DNA of 7,279 nucleotides from SIG565 sp964607025 (GTDB lineage Bacteria; Bacillota; Clostridia; Oscillospirales; Acutalibacteraceae). Position 1 is the stretch's first letter; the number at the start of each line of letters is the position of its first letter. The notes under the pieces are model-generated. The model was not told the DNA's origin and searched no databases. It was given only the letters and a program-made list of their open reading frames with translations. The DNA is taken from positions 1-7,279 of the forward strand of contig CAZSIL010000046.1 of assembly GCA_964607025.1 (NCBI GenBank), written 5' to 3'. Positions 1-5,908 of this stretch are shown here, one piece after another. The position numbers and the translations under genes were made by a program.

Positions 1-1314
1 AAGCCTGCTGACACTCCTAAAAAGGAAGAAGCCAAAGGCCCCATTACGGTGAGCGGCAAAGATAAGGTTGAAATTCCCATTGAGCCGAAAGGCAAAGCTG
101 AAGATCCCAAAGCCGCACCTGCAGCAGATCCCAAGAAAAAGGATGCTGCGGTAGAGCCGCCCAAGGGTGTGAAAATCACTCAGATTTTCGCTGACCGTTT
201 GGATAAGCCTACGCAGGAGGACTTAAAGAGCCTGCCCATCCCCCAAGAGGGCGAAGGCTTTTCCATGCGTCTGCACCCGGCATACTTCTTTGAGTTCTTG
301 AATCATCCGTTCTCTGTCAATCGTGAAACCGATGACTACAGAGAGCTGTATGATTCCATCAAGGAAAACGGTATCAATGAGCCGATCAAGGCCCGTCCCC
401 GTGAGGGCGGCGGTCTGGAACTGATTTCCGGTCATCGCCGTCACGATGTTGCGATGCAGCTCAATTACCCCGTCCCTGTTGTTATCGTCCAAGCCGATAA
501 TGACAGCGCACAGATCGAATGTGTGGACGGCAACCTGCACCGAAAGGATATTCCCACCTCCGAGCTGGCCCGAGCCGCCAAAATGAAGATCGAGGCCATG
601 ACCCGCAAGGCTGGCCGCCGCACCAAGATGGAAAAGCTCACCAGTCCCCAAAAGCGCACCGACCAAATCGTTGCGGAAGAAATGGGCTACAGCCGGACAC
701 AGCTTACCCGCCTTGTCCGTATTGATTCCCTTGTCCCGGAAATGAAGCAGATGGTGGACAGCAAAAAGCTGCCCTTTAATGTTGCCGTGGAGCTGTCCTA
801 TATGAGCGAGCCGGAGCAGCGGGATCTTGTCAGTGTTATGAAAAAGGAGCAGACCGTACCTTCCCTGGCACAAGCTCTGCAAATGAAGGAGGCCAGCCAA
901 AAGGCAGCACTGGCAGCAAAGGAAGCCGCAAAAGCACCCAAGCCGCCCCTGCAGGTTGTTTCCACTCCCCAAAAGGCCGACCAAGCTACCACCGCTGCCC
1001 CCGGTGCCGCCGATCCGAAAGCTGCGGCGACTACTCCCGCACCGACACAGCCTGCCTATACACCTCCTGCACCTGCCCCAGCGCCCAAGCCGCCTGCCCC
1101 GGTGGATGCAAAGAAATTTGCGTCCATTATGAAGAACAAGCCGGAACCGGAATTGAAGGTCACTTTCACGGGAGCCGAGCTGAAGGACTTTTTCCCGGAC
1201 AGAACACCTACTGTCCCGGAGGTCAAGCGGACGGTTTTTGAAGCACTGGAAATCCGTAAAAAGGCAATGGAAAAGCAAGCAAAAAAACAGGACATTAAGA
1301 ATCCTGCCCGGTAA
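1..1314 (+). CDS. ParB/KorB-like DNA-binding protein, 5' partial
   Basis: Probable DNA-binding protein of the ParB N-terminal superfamily, likely acting in element maintenance or regulation. Numbering from the GTG at 49, the ParB/Srx core spans about residues 75-185. It contains SGHRRHDVA (127-135), the equivalent of the ParB GxRR nucleotide-binding box, and VDGNLHRKDI (159-168), the equivalent of the 'ENLxRxDL' box. A helix-turn-helix region follows at about 203-250 (IVAEEMGYSRTQLTRLVRI). A Pro/Ala/Lys-rich linker covers about 288-352, then a short C-terminal domain and a Lys-rich end. The frame is open to base 1, and its first 16 codons have the same Lys/Pro/Ala composition as what follows. 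The GTG at 49 lacks a clear SD, so the true start is probably left of the window. No ParA is visible, so a classical partition role is unproven; a KorB-like regulator is an alternative. Confidence 0.88.
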   Translation, partial: KPADTPKKEEAKGPITVSGKDKVEIPIEPKGKAEDPKAAPAADPKKKDAAVEPPKGVKITQIFADRLDKPTQEDLKSLPIPQEGEGFSMRLHPAYFFEFLNHPFSVNRETDDYRELYDSIKENGINEPIKARPREGGGLELISGHRRHDVAMQLNYPVPVVIVQADNDSAQIECVDGNLHRKDIPTSELARAAKMKIEAMTRKAGRRTKMEKLTSPQKRTDQIVAEEMGYSRTQLTRLVRIDSLVPEMKQMVDSKKLPFNVAVELSYMSEPEQRDLVSVMKKEQTVPSLAQALQMKEASQKAALAAKEAAKAPKPPLQVVSTPQKADQATTAAPGAADPKAAATTPAPTQPAYTPPAPAPAPKPPAPVDAKKFASIMKNKPEPELKVTFTGAELKDFFPDRTPTVPEVKRTVFEALEIRKKAMEKQAKKQDIKNPAR

Positions 1315-1320
1315 GGGAGG
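1313..1320 (+). promoter_or_regulatory. Ribosome binding site of the DUF3846 gene
   Basis: AAGGGAGG overlaps the TAA stop of the ParB-like gene (1312-1314) and sits 6 nt before the ATG at 1327. It fixes the start of the next gene and ties it to the upstream reading frame. Confidence 0.8.
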
Positions 1321-1326
1321 TCTGCT

Positions 1327-1734
1327 ATGGATGTTTTAGTTGTCGAGCCGGGATATGCCCCCTACGAAAAATCCATCAACGGACTGGATGAAATGCAGGC
1401 TACTGTTGGAGGACTGATCCAGGCAATCTACCCTTATGAGGAGCAAGTTGCCATCGTCTGCAATGAAGAAGGTCTGCTGCATGGTCTGGAATTTAACAGA
1501 AGCGTCCCCGGTGGATATGGCGGTGTTGTAGGCACATTTTTTATCTGCGGATTGGGAGAGGAGGATTTTTGTTCCCTTACCCCGGAGCAGATGGAGAAGT
1601 ATCGCAAGGAGTACCACAAAGCGGAAATTTTGATTGGTGCCCGAGGGAATGAGCCGATCACCATAAAGGTGGAGCCGAAGCAAAAGAAATCCCCGGGTGT
1701 GCCGCAAAAGCCACCCAAGCGGCCAGAGAGGTAA
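1327..1734 (+). CDS. DUF3846 domain protein
   Basis: A 135-residue protein of unknown function, matching the DUF3846 pattern from memory. It has an N-terminal strand VLVVEPG (residues 3-9), VGGLIQAIYPYEE (27-39), CNEEGLLHGLEFNR (45-58, the characteristic 'NEEGk..gl.lNR' stretch), a GTFFICG strand (69-75) and a SLTPEQMEKYRKEY helix (83-96). DUF3846 genes are common in Clostridia mobile elements near ArdA and ArdC genes; no biochemical role is known to me. Residues about 117-135 form an added Lys/Pro/Arg tail (KSPGVPQKPPKRPER at the end) that looks disordered and resembles the end of the next protein. The start has a good SD. The TAA stop overlaps the ATG of ardA (TAATG), implying translational coupling. 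Confidence 0.83.
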   Translation: MDVLVVEPGYAPYEKSINGLDEMQATVGGLIQAIYPYEEQVAIVCNEEGLLHGLEFNRSVPGGYGGVVGTFFICGLGEEDFCSLTPEQMEKYRKEYHKAEILIGARGNEPITIKVEPKQKKSPGVPQKPPKRPER

Positions 1735-1742
1735 TGCCTATG
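1701..1742 (+). repeat. Junction repeat, copy 1 (DUF3846/ardA)
   Basis: This stretch covers the last codons of the DUF3846 gene and the start of ardA. It resembles 2384-2422 at the ardA/ArdC junction. Both begin with a GCCG(C/A)AA run encoding Lys/Pro residues and end in GTRATGCCTATGRA, which combines stop, restart and a second in-frame ATG. The closest identity is the final 14 bases, with two transitions. It may be a duplicated junction or convergent restart signals. Confidence 0.5.
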
Positions 1743-2414
1743 GATGATACCAAGTTTGAATTTACCGCATTTATCGAGAATCTGAATCGCCGCACCCGTG
1801 GATTCCTTTCCGGCGCACATCTGACCTTTCCTACCACAACGGAGCTGGTACAGGCCACTTTGAATATCATCGGTGTGGACGGTCTGCGGAACGAGGAAAT
1901 CATCGTCACGGACTATACCATCAGCATCCCCGGTCTGCGCTCTGTGTTGGGTGAGTATGCAAGCATTGACGAGCTGAACTACCTTGCCCACCGGATTCAA
2001 GGTATGACCCCGGAGGAACAAGCAAAGTTTGTTTCCGCTCTGAAACACGGCGAGTATGCTGACGGCCTGCAGGATGTTATCAACCTGACCTACAATCTGG
2101 ATTGCTATGAGCTGATTCCCGAGGTCACGACCTATGAGGAATACGGGCGGTATCTGGCAGAATGTCAGCGGGATTTTCAGCTTCCGGCCAAAGCTGCCAT
2201 GTACTTTGACTATGCTTCCTACGGCGAAGATTCCGCTATCAACGAGGGCGGCGAGCTGACCCCACAGGGGTACATCTACAACACTCAATCCCACTTTGAG
2301 GATGTGTATGACGGCAAGAATGTCCCGGAGGAATACCGGGTATTCAAGTACCCTATGCAAATGAGGGCAAAGCAGAGCAAGCAGCCGAAACCGCCCAAAC
2401 CTCCGCAGCGGTGA
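1734..2414 (+). CDS. ardA: ArdA-type antirestriction protein
   Basis: Predicted DNA-mimic inhibitor of type I restriction-modification enzymes, acting in the cytoplasm of a recipient to protect incoming DNA. Family signs are the first-domain segment with FLSGAHLTFP (residues 24-33) and EEIIVTDY (54-61), YASIDELNYLAHRI (75-88), INLTYNLDCYELIPEV (116-131), the YFDYASYGED region (157-166) and VPEEYRVFKYP (197-207), where ArdA proteins usually end. Here about 18 extra residues follow, ending KQSKQPKPPKPPQR. They are strongly basic with no acidic residue, which is odd on a protein whose function depends on negative charge. Two starts are possible: ATG 1734, overlapping the previous stop, or ATG 1740, which is 8 nt after GAGAGG and better spaced for the SD. 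The two differ by two residues. The 3' end overlaps the next gene. Confidence 0.9.
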   Translation: MPMDDTKFEFTAFIENLNRRTRGFLSGAHLTFPTTTELVQATLNIIGVDGLRNEEIIVTDYTISIPGLRSVLGEYASIDELNYLAHRIQGMTPEEQAKFVSALKHGEYADGLQDVINLTYNLDCYELIPEVTTYEEYGRYLAECQRDFQLPAKAAMYFDYASYGEDSAINEGGELTPQGYIYNTQSHFEDVYDGKNVPEEYRVFKYPMQMRAKQSKQPKPPKPPQR

Positions 2415-2422
2415 TGCCTATG
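2384..2422 (+). repeat. Junction repeat, copy 2 (ardA/ArdC-like)
   Basis: This is the second copy of the Lys/Pro-coding tail plus GTGATGCCTATGAA junction, matching 1701-1742. It encodes the end of ArdA (KPPKPPQR) and the first residues of the ArdC-like protein (MPMK; ArdA starts MPMD). The position-for-position match across stop, start and second ATG is what suggests a shared origin rather than chance. Confidence 0.5.
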
Positions 2423-3349
2423 AAGAACCCCACAGACGAGCGGCTTGCGGAACTGACGGACAAACTGGAAAACGGTATCAAGGAGCTGTACGCCAGCGGC
2501 AAGTATGCGGAGTATCTTCATGCCATGTCCAAATTCCATCATTATAGCTTCGGCAATGCCCTGCTGATCCTTTTCCAATGTCCTACCGCAACCCGTGTCG
2601 CAGGCTATACGACTTGGAAAAGGGATTTTGGGCGCAATGTGAAGCGCCACGAAAAGGGTATCCAAATCCTTGCCCCCTGTCCTTCCCGGCAATATGTCTG
2701 GAAAGAAGTTACCGACCCCCAGACGGGCAAAGTGTTGTGTAACCCGGATGGAAGTCCCCGCAGAGAAACGCAGCTTGTCACCGTCACCCGTTTCAAGGTG
2801 GCAACTGTCTTTGATGTGAGCCAGACGGAGGGCAAGGAGCTGCCCACCTTGGGCGTTACTCGGCTGACTGGTGATGTAGAAAACTTTGCTGCCATCTATG
2901 ACAAGCTAACTGCCCTTTCCCCTGTGCCGGTGGAGATCGATATTTGCCCCGGCGAGGCCAATGGCTATTTCAGCTCTATGGAGAATCGCATCGTTCTCCG
3001 GCCCGGTATGAGCCAAATCCAGACCGTCAAGACACTGGTGCATGAGATTGCCCATGCCAAGCTGCATGATGCCAAGAACATTCCCCCGGAGGAACGCAAA
3101 CAGCGCCGGGAAAAGGAAGTGGAAGCGGAAAGCATTGCCTATGTGGTATGTCAGCACTTCGGCATTGACACTTCCGAATACTCCTTTGGTTATGTCGCAG
3201 GTTGGAGCCGGGGCAAGGAAATGAACGAGCTGAAATCCTCACTGGATCAGATCCATTCCACAGCCGGAGAAATCATTGCCGCTCTGGATGATACCTGTAT
3301 GGTACACACGCAAGTCAAAAGCAAACCCACCCCACAATTCGCAAGATAG
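2414..3349 (+). CDS. ArdC-like ssDNA-binding domain plus ImmA/IrrE-type zinc metallopeptidase
   Basis: A two-domain protein of about 311 residues. The N-terminal ArdC/LtrC-like domain (about residues 10-90) contains YLHAMSKFHHYSFGNALLIL followed by CPTATRVAGYTTWKRDFGRNV and KGIQILAPC, matching the family pattern 'YSfrN.lLI..P.at....y..W...gr.vk.gekgi.i..P'. The C-terminal half carries a zincin motif, LVHEIAHAKLH (HEIAH at nt 3041-3055), and a downstream EVEAESIAYVV helix expected to supply the third zinc ligand. ArdC of plasmid pSa is an antirestriction protein that binds single-stranded DNA, so protection of transferred DNA is the likely role, possibly with proteolysis of a host factor; the substrate is unknown. 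Starts possible are GTG 2411, ATG 2414 (TGATG overlap with ardA, chosen) and ATG 2420. There is no strong SD, which fits re-initiation after ardA. The C-terminus is short and basic (KSKPTPQFAR). Confidence 0.88.
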   Translation: MPMKNPTDERLAELTDKLENGIKELYASGKYAEYLHAMSKFHHYSFGNALLILFQCPTATRVAGYTTWKRDFGRNVKRHEKGIQILAPCPSRQYVWKEVTDPQTGKVLCNPDGSPRRETQLVTVTRFKVATVFDVSQTEGKELPTLGVTRLTGDVENFAAIYDKLTALSPVPVEIDICPGEANGYFSSMENRIVLRPGMSQIQTVKTLVHEIAHAKLHDAKNIPPEERKQRREKEVEAESIAYVVCQHFGIDTSEYSFGYVAGWSRGKEMNELKSSLDQIHSTAGEIIAALDDTCMVHTQVKSKPTPQFAR

Positions 3350-3353
3350 GAGG
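3348..3353 (+). promoter_or_regulatory. Ribosome binding site deciding a TTG start
   Basis: AGGAGG overlaps the TAG stop of the ArdC-like gene (3347-3349) and lies 7 nt before TTG 3361. No ATG lies nearby in that frame, so the SD is what supports the TTG start. Confidence 0.8.
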
Positions 3354-3360
3354 AAACTAT

Positions 3361-3693
3361 TTGAACATAATCAACGCAAATTTACACCGCCTGCCCCATG
3401 TGACAGTGCTGGGTATCCCTGCCCTTATTACACCCCATAAGGTCAGCCGGGCCACTGTCCATCTTGGCATTTACTGCTATGAGCTGAAAGGTAAAGGCAA
3501 TGCTCTGGAATACCCCATGATCGTTGCCGATGAAGTCCCCGATACCGAATGTGTCGGCACCCTGCTGACCCTTGCCCCGATGCTCATGGAACGGGTACAC
3601 CAGCTTATGCTGCTGCCCGGAGACATTGAGGAAACCGAGGATAATCGCAGATACACCCCGGCTGAATTTGAACGGATGTATTTCGAGGGGTAA
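3361..3693 (+). CDS. LPD28-like small protein
   Basis: A 110-residue protein. Residues about 13-72 (VTVLGIPALITPHKVSR, then VHLGIYCYELKG, then a strand ending GTLLTLAP) resemble the LPD28 'large polyvalent protein-associated domain', whose usual pattern is 'v.i.G.paLftd.rid..tvP.GlYcYdlr...g....e..V..n..GTilt..pl'. The assignment is from memory of the motif and is moderate. LPD domains are found in phage and conjugative-element proteins and function is not established. The remainder (about 80-110) is acidic and ends FERMYFEG, with no basic Arg tail, unlike its neighbours. It starts at TTG behind a consensus SD. It is the last gene before the 152-bp gap, so it closes the left gene block. Confidence 0.66.
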   Translation: MNIINANLHRLPHVTVLGIPALITPHKVSRATVHLGIYCYELKGKGNALEYPMIVADEVPDTECVGTLLTLAPMLMERVHQLMLLPGDIEETEDNRRYTPAEFERMYFEG

Positions 3694-3700
3694 TACCCGC

Positions 3701-3727
3701 ACAGCGCAGGCCGGAGGCTTGCGCTGT
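3701..3727. repeat. Inverted repeat 1, 12-bp stem with 3-nt loop
   Basis: The arms ACAGCGCAGGCC (3701-3712) and GGCTTGCGCTGT (3716-3727) pair over 12 positions with one G-U and a GGA loop. The outer 8 bp are perfect. It begins 8 nt after the stop of the LPD28-like gene. No U-tract follows. Confidence 0.85.
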
Positions 3728-3730
3728 ACG

Positions 3731-3768
3731 AGCAAGTATGGCATTTTGCCGTCAAAATGCCGCTTGTT
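3731..3768. repeat. Inverted repeat 2, 9-bp core with outer stem
   Basis: The core arms GGCATTTTG (3740-3748) and CAAAATGCC (3753-3761) are perfect around a CCGT loop. An outer stem AGCAAG (3731-3736) with CTTGTT (3763-3768) adds six pairs, one of them G-U, across a small asymmetric internal loop. The right arm overlaps the left arm of repeat 3 by two bases, so the full forms of both cannot exist together. Confidence 0.85.
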
Positions 3769-3784
3769 AGGGGCAGGCCCCTAA
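3767..3784. repeat. Inverted repeat 3, TTAGGGG/CCCCTAA
   Basis: TTAGGGG (3767-3773) pairs with CCCCTAA (3778-3784) around CAGG. The right end merges into the second TAATACCC direct repeat (3782-3789). Confidence 0.82.
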
Positions 3785-3800
3785 TACCCCACGAAAATGC

Positions 3801-3815
3801 GTCCCAAGTTGGGAC
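3801..3815. repeat. Inverted repeat 4, GTCCCAA-G-TTGGGAC
   Basis: A 15-base near-palindrome with 7-bp arms about a single G. As a binding site it would suit a dimeric DNA-binding protein such as MobC or the ParB-like protein. The half-site GTCCCA/TGGGAC recurs in opposite arrangement inside the relaxase gene (5411-5427). Confidence 0.78.
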
Positions 3816-3845
3816 ACAATTCCACGATATGAAAGGGTGTGAAAT

Positions 3846-4235
3846 ATGGCACCAGACTTTTCCCCTTGGGGAAAAATCGATTGGAGCGAAACCCTGGCAC
3901 CCGGCTTTGAAATGGTTGCCACTCCCAGTCATGGTGGCATTATGGTGTCCAGGGATGCTTCCTTTATGCTGTCTCCCGCTGCCCGGAAATGCGGCGCATG
4001 GAACGGCGGTTATCTCTGCTTTGAAGAAGATGCCGCTGAAAATGTGGTATTGCGGGAGCTGCTGGATATGAAGCTCTGGCAGATCCCCGACCGTATCAAA
4101 GACCGGGCAGCCTTTGTGGAGAACATCGATCAGAATATCCAAAAATACAATCCCGGCTACTGGAGCGCAAGAGAAAAGCGGTTGTCCCAAAAAGACAAGC
4201 CGCCCCAACGACCAAAGTTTTCTACTGTTCGGTGA
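3846..4235 (+). CDS. DUF7007-like small protein
   Basis: A 129-residue protein. Residues 6-40 (SPWGKIDWSETLAPG, then VATPSHGGIMVSRD) match what I recall of DUF7007, whose pattern is 'pWG......ia.GI..vsTpsHGGf.ls'. A compact region to about residue 108 includes NGGYLCFEED and NPGYW. The last 20 residues form a basic Pro-containing tail (KDKPPQRPKFSTVR). Function is unknown to me; genes of this type occur in mobile elements beside mobilisation genes. The SD is AAAGGGTG (3832-3839), 6 nt before the ATG. It is the first gene after the hairpin region and lies 3 nt upstream of mobC, so it probably belongs to the mob transcription unit. Confidence 0.68.
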   Translation: MAPDFSPWGKIDWSETLAPGFEMVATPSHGGIMVSRDASFMLSPAARKCGAWNGGYLCFEEDAAENVVLRELLDMKLWQIPDRIKDRAAFVENIDQNIQKYNPGYWSAREKRLSQKDKPPQRPKFSTVR

Positions 4236-4238
4236 GCT

Positions 4239-4547
4239 ATGCGGCAGAATGTAAAAAAGCAGACTGTCCGGCTTACCGCAGAAGAATACACCCACCTAAA
4301 GCAGCTTGCCGCAGAAGCAGGTATGCCTATGGAGCCGCTGATCCGCAAGCTGATTATGGGTGAAAGGCTGCGCCCTCGTCCCCCGGATGCCTATGCGGAT
4401 ATTCTCCGGGAGCTGTCAGCCATTGGCAACAATATTAACCAAATCGCATACTGGGCAAATGCCACCAAGGGTATATCCAGTAGTCAGATCCACGATGCCG
4501 CCGCTCTTGTACAGAGGGCATTTACCTTGGTAAAGGAAAACCTGTAA
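4239..4547 (+). CDS. mobC: MobC relaxosome accessory protein
   Basis: A 102-residue MobC-type accessory protein. Such proteins bind oriT and help the relaxase open the DNA around nic. The N-terminal part (residues 9-40) looks like a ribbon-helix-helix: strand QTVRLT, then helices in EEYTHLKQLAAEAG and PLIRKLIMG. The family signature follows as LRELSAIGNNINQIAYWAN (56-74). The C-terminal helix ends VKENL. There is no good SD: GGTGAG is only 2 nt from the ATG and overlaps the previous stop, so translation likely depends on the upstream gene. Its TAA shares a base with the relaxase ATG (TAATG), as expected for partners made together. Confidence 0.93.
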   Translation: MRQNVKKQTVRLTAEEYTHLKQLAAEAGMPMEPLIRKLIMGERLRPRPPDAYADILRELSAIGNNINQIAYWANATKGISSSQIHDAAALVQRAFTLVKENL

Positions 4548-5908
4548 TGGCCTATGACAAGATCATCCCCATTAAGGGCAGACTTGACCACTGTGTAAAT
4601 TATGTTCTCAATCCCGAAAAGACGGATTTGGGCCGGGTGTTGGAATACATCGGCAATGCCGACAAGACCATTACCCCGGACGGCAGAGCGGTTTTAGAGA
4701 CTGCTATCAACTGTCAGCTTGAAACCGCCTACCGGGAAATGATGGACACAAAAAAGCGGTGGTCAAAGAGGGGCGGTGTACTGGGGTATCACTTGGTACA
4801 TTCCTATGCCCCGGGTGAAGTGACCCCAGAACAGGCTCATGCCATTGGAGTGGAATTTGCACAGCAACTCCTGCAGGGCAAATATGAGGTTGTGGTATCC
4901 ACCCATCTTGACCACGACCATATCCATAACCACATATTGTTCAATTCCGTTTCCTGCCTGGACGGCAAAAAGTACCGGGATAATTTCAAAGCCTATTACG
5001 GTGATATTCGTGGCACTTCCAATGCTGTCAGCCGCAAGCATGGCCTGTCCGTCATTGAGCCGGAGGGTAGCGGAAAGCATTATGCCGAATGGGATGCCCA
5101 GCGCAAAGGTAAGCAGACCGTCCGTGGTCTGATAAAGCAGGATATTGATGCCGTGATCGAACAGTCCTTCACCTATGCCAGTTTTCTTTCCGGACTAAGG
5201 AAGCTCGGCTATGAAATCAAGTCCGGTTCCAATATTAAGCACACAGCCGTCAAACCGCCGGGAGGTGGATTCTTTGCCCGTCTGGACAGCTTGGGAACAG
5301 GCTATACAGAGGACGATATAAAGCGGCGGCTGTCTGCATCCCGTTCCGGCTCTGCACCGAAAACACAGGCCCAAACCCAAAGCAAGCTGCCTAAGCGATA
5401 CACCTATTCCCGTGGGACAGTCCCACGCAGGGGTCAAAAATTGAGGGGATTCCGGGCCTTGTATGTTCACTATCTGTTTTTCCTTGGATTGCAGAAACCG
5501 GGGCCGAAACGGAAATACATTCCTTTTTCTGTTCGCAAAGAAGTAACCAAGCTCCACCGATACAAGGCGCAGTTTTCCCTATTGCAACAGTACCGCATTG
5601 AAACGGATACCCAGCTTGATATGCTGAAAGACGCTCTGCAAGCTGAAATCGATGCTCTGACCGGGCAGCGTAAATCGCTGTACAAGCAGAGCCGTCAAGG
5701 AGAGGAAGTCAGCGGCCAGATCGATGCTATCAATGTCAAGCTGCGGCAGCTCCGGCAGCGGATAAGGCTATGCGACCATATCGCAGAGGATGCGCCAAGG
5801 ATCAAGGCACAGTTACAGCAATGTGAACAGGCAGAAAAGGAAGCACAGGCAAAATCCAAAAGCAAACAACGAAAACCGAAAGGGGGTTATGACCTATGGC
5901 AGATGTAA
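4547..5908 (+). CDS. MOBP-type relaxase (relaxase/mobilization nuclease domain)
   Basis: Transesterase that nicks one strand at oriT, stays covalently on the 5' end and pilots the strand into the recipient. It has 453 residues. Motif I is CVNYVLNPEKTD with likely catalytic Tyr19. A GYHLVHSYAPGE segment lies at 80-91. The metal-binding motif III is THLDHDHIHNHILFNSV (119-135), with His125, His127 and His129 the expected ligands. KYRDNFKAYYGDIR (142-155) and the SRKHGLSVIE segment are typical of the family. The nuclease domain ends near 260. A basic linker (265-335) and a long charged helical or coiled-coil region (about 335-435) follow, then a Lys-rich end. All key residues are present, so it looks functional. 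It overlaps mobC by one base and pcfB by 13 bases. The family assignment (Tn1549-like MOBP) is by motif memory. Confidence 0.96.
   Translation: MAYDKIIPIKGRLDHCVNYVLNPEKTDLGRVLEYIGNADKTITPDGRAVLETAINCQLETAYREMMDTKKRWSKRGGVLGYHLVHSYAPGEVTPEQAHAIGVEFAQQLLQGKYEVVVSTHLDHDHIHNHILFNSVSCLDGKKYRDNFKAYYGDIRGTSNAVSRKHGLSVIEPEGSGKHYAEWDAQRKGKQTVRGLIKQDIDAVIEQSFTYASFLSGLRKLGYEIKSGSNIKHTAVKPPGGGFFARLDSLGTGYTEDDIKRRLSASRSGSAPKTQAQTQSKLPKRYTYSRGTVPRRGQKLRGFRALYVHYLFFLGLQKPGPKRKYIPFSVRKEVTKLHRYKAQFSLLQQYRIETDTQLDMLKDALQAEIDALTGQRKSLYKQSRQGEEVSGQIDAINVKLRQLRQRIRLCDHIAEDAPRIKAQLQQCEQAEKEAQAKSKSKQRKPKGGYDLWQM
5411..5427. repeat. Perfect palindrome inside the relaxase gene
   Basis: CGTGGGAC (5411-5418) and GTCCCACG (5420-5427) are perfect arms about a single A, in the basic linker (codons for SRGTVPRR). 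It shares the TGGGAC/GTCCCA half-sites with inverted repeat 4 of the candidate oriT, in inverted order. Confidence 0.8.

Larger units (their letters stand above)
3691..3815. other. Candidate origin of transfer (oriT) region
   Basis: This is the only sizeable non-coding stretch in the window. It holds four successive inverted repeats and a direct repeat TAATACCC (3691-3698 and 3782-3789) and lies a short way upstream of mobC and the relaxase gene, where oriT is often found. None of the hairpins is followed by a T-run, which argues against ordinary terminators. Downstream of the third hairpin, AAAATGCGTCCC (3794-3805) loosely resembles the IncQ-type nic region TAAGTGCG/CCCT (8 of 11 matching positions by eye), which would place a nick near 3801/3802. 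That alignment is weak and the nic site is a guess. A structured leader controlling the mob genes, or a single-stranded promoter, are alternatives. Confidence 0.55.

Noticed and set aside
223..1278. Long antisense open frame of 351 codons opposite the ParB-like gene
   Set aside because: Its product is Cys/Gly/Arg-rich with no recognisable motif, and the sense frame has clear ParB motifs. It is a by-product of codon use in the sense strand.
1434..2360. Antisense open frame of 308 codons across DUF3846 and ardA
   Set aside because: It spans the junction of two well-supported sense genes, has no SD of note and resembles no known family.
3701..3784. Rho-independent terminators
   Set aside because: The stems are strong but none is followed by a run of T, so oriT or another structural role is a better reading.
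3765..3836. A sigma-A promoter in the gap
   Set aside because: Sequences such as TTGGGA and TATGAA can be found, but the spacing of about 13 nt is too short and no better pair was visible.
3757..4071. Sense open frame of 104 codons overlapping the gap and DUF7007-like gene
   Set aside because: It starts inside inverted repeat 2, has no SD and is out of frame with the better-supported DUF7007-like gene, which has its own SD.
3477..4295. Antisense open frame of 272 codons covering the hairpin gap
   Set aside because: It crosses the LPD28-like gene, the non-coding repeats and the DUF7007-like gene, and its product looks random. The inverted repeats make frames here unreliable.
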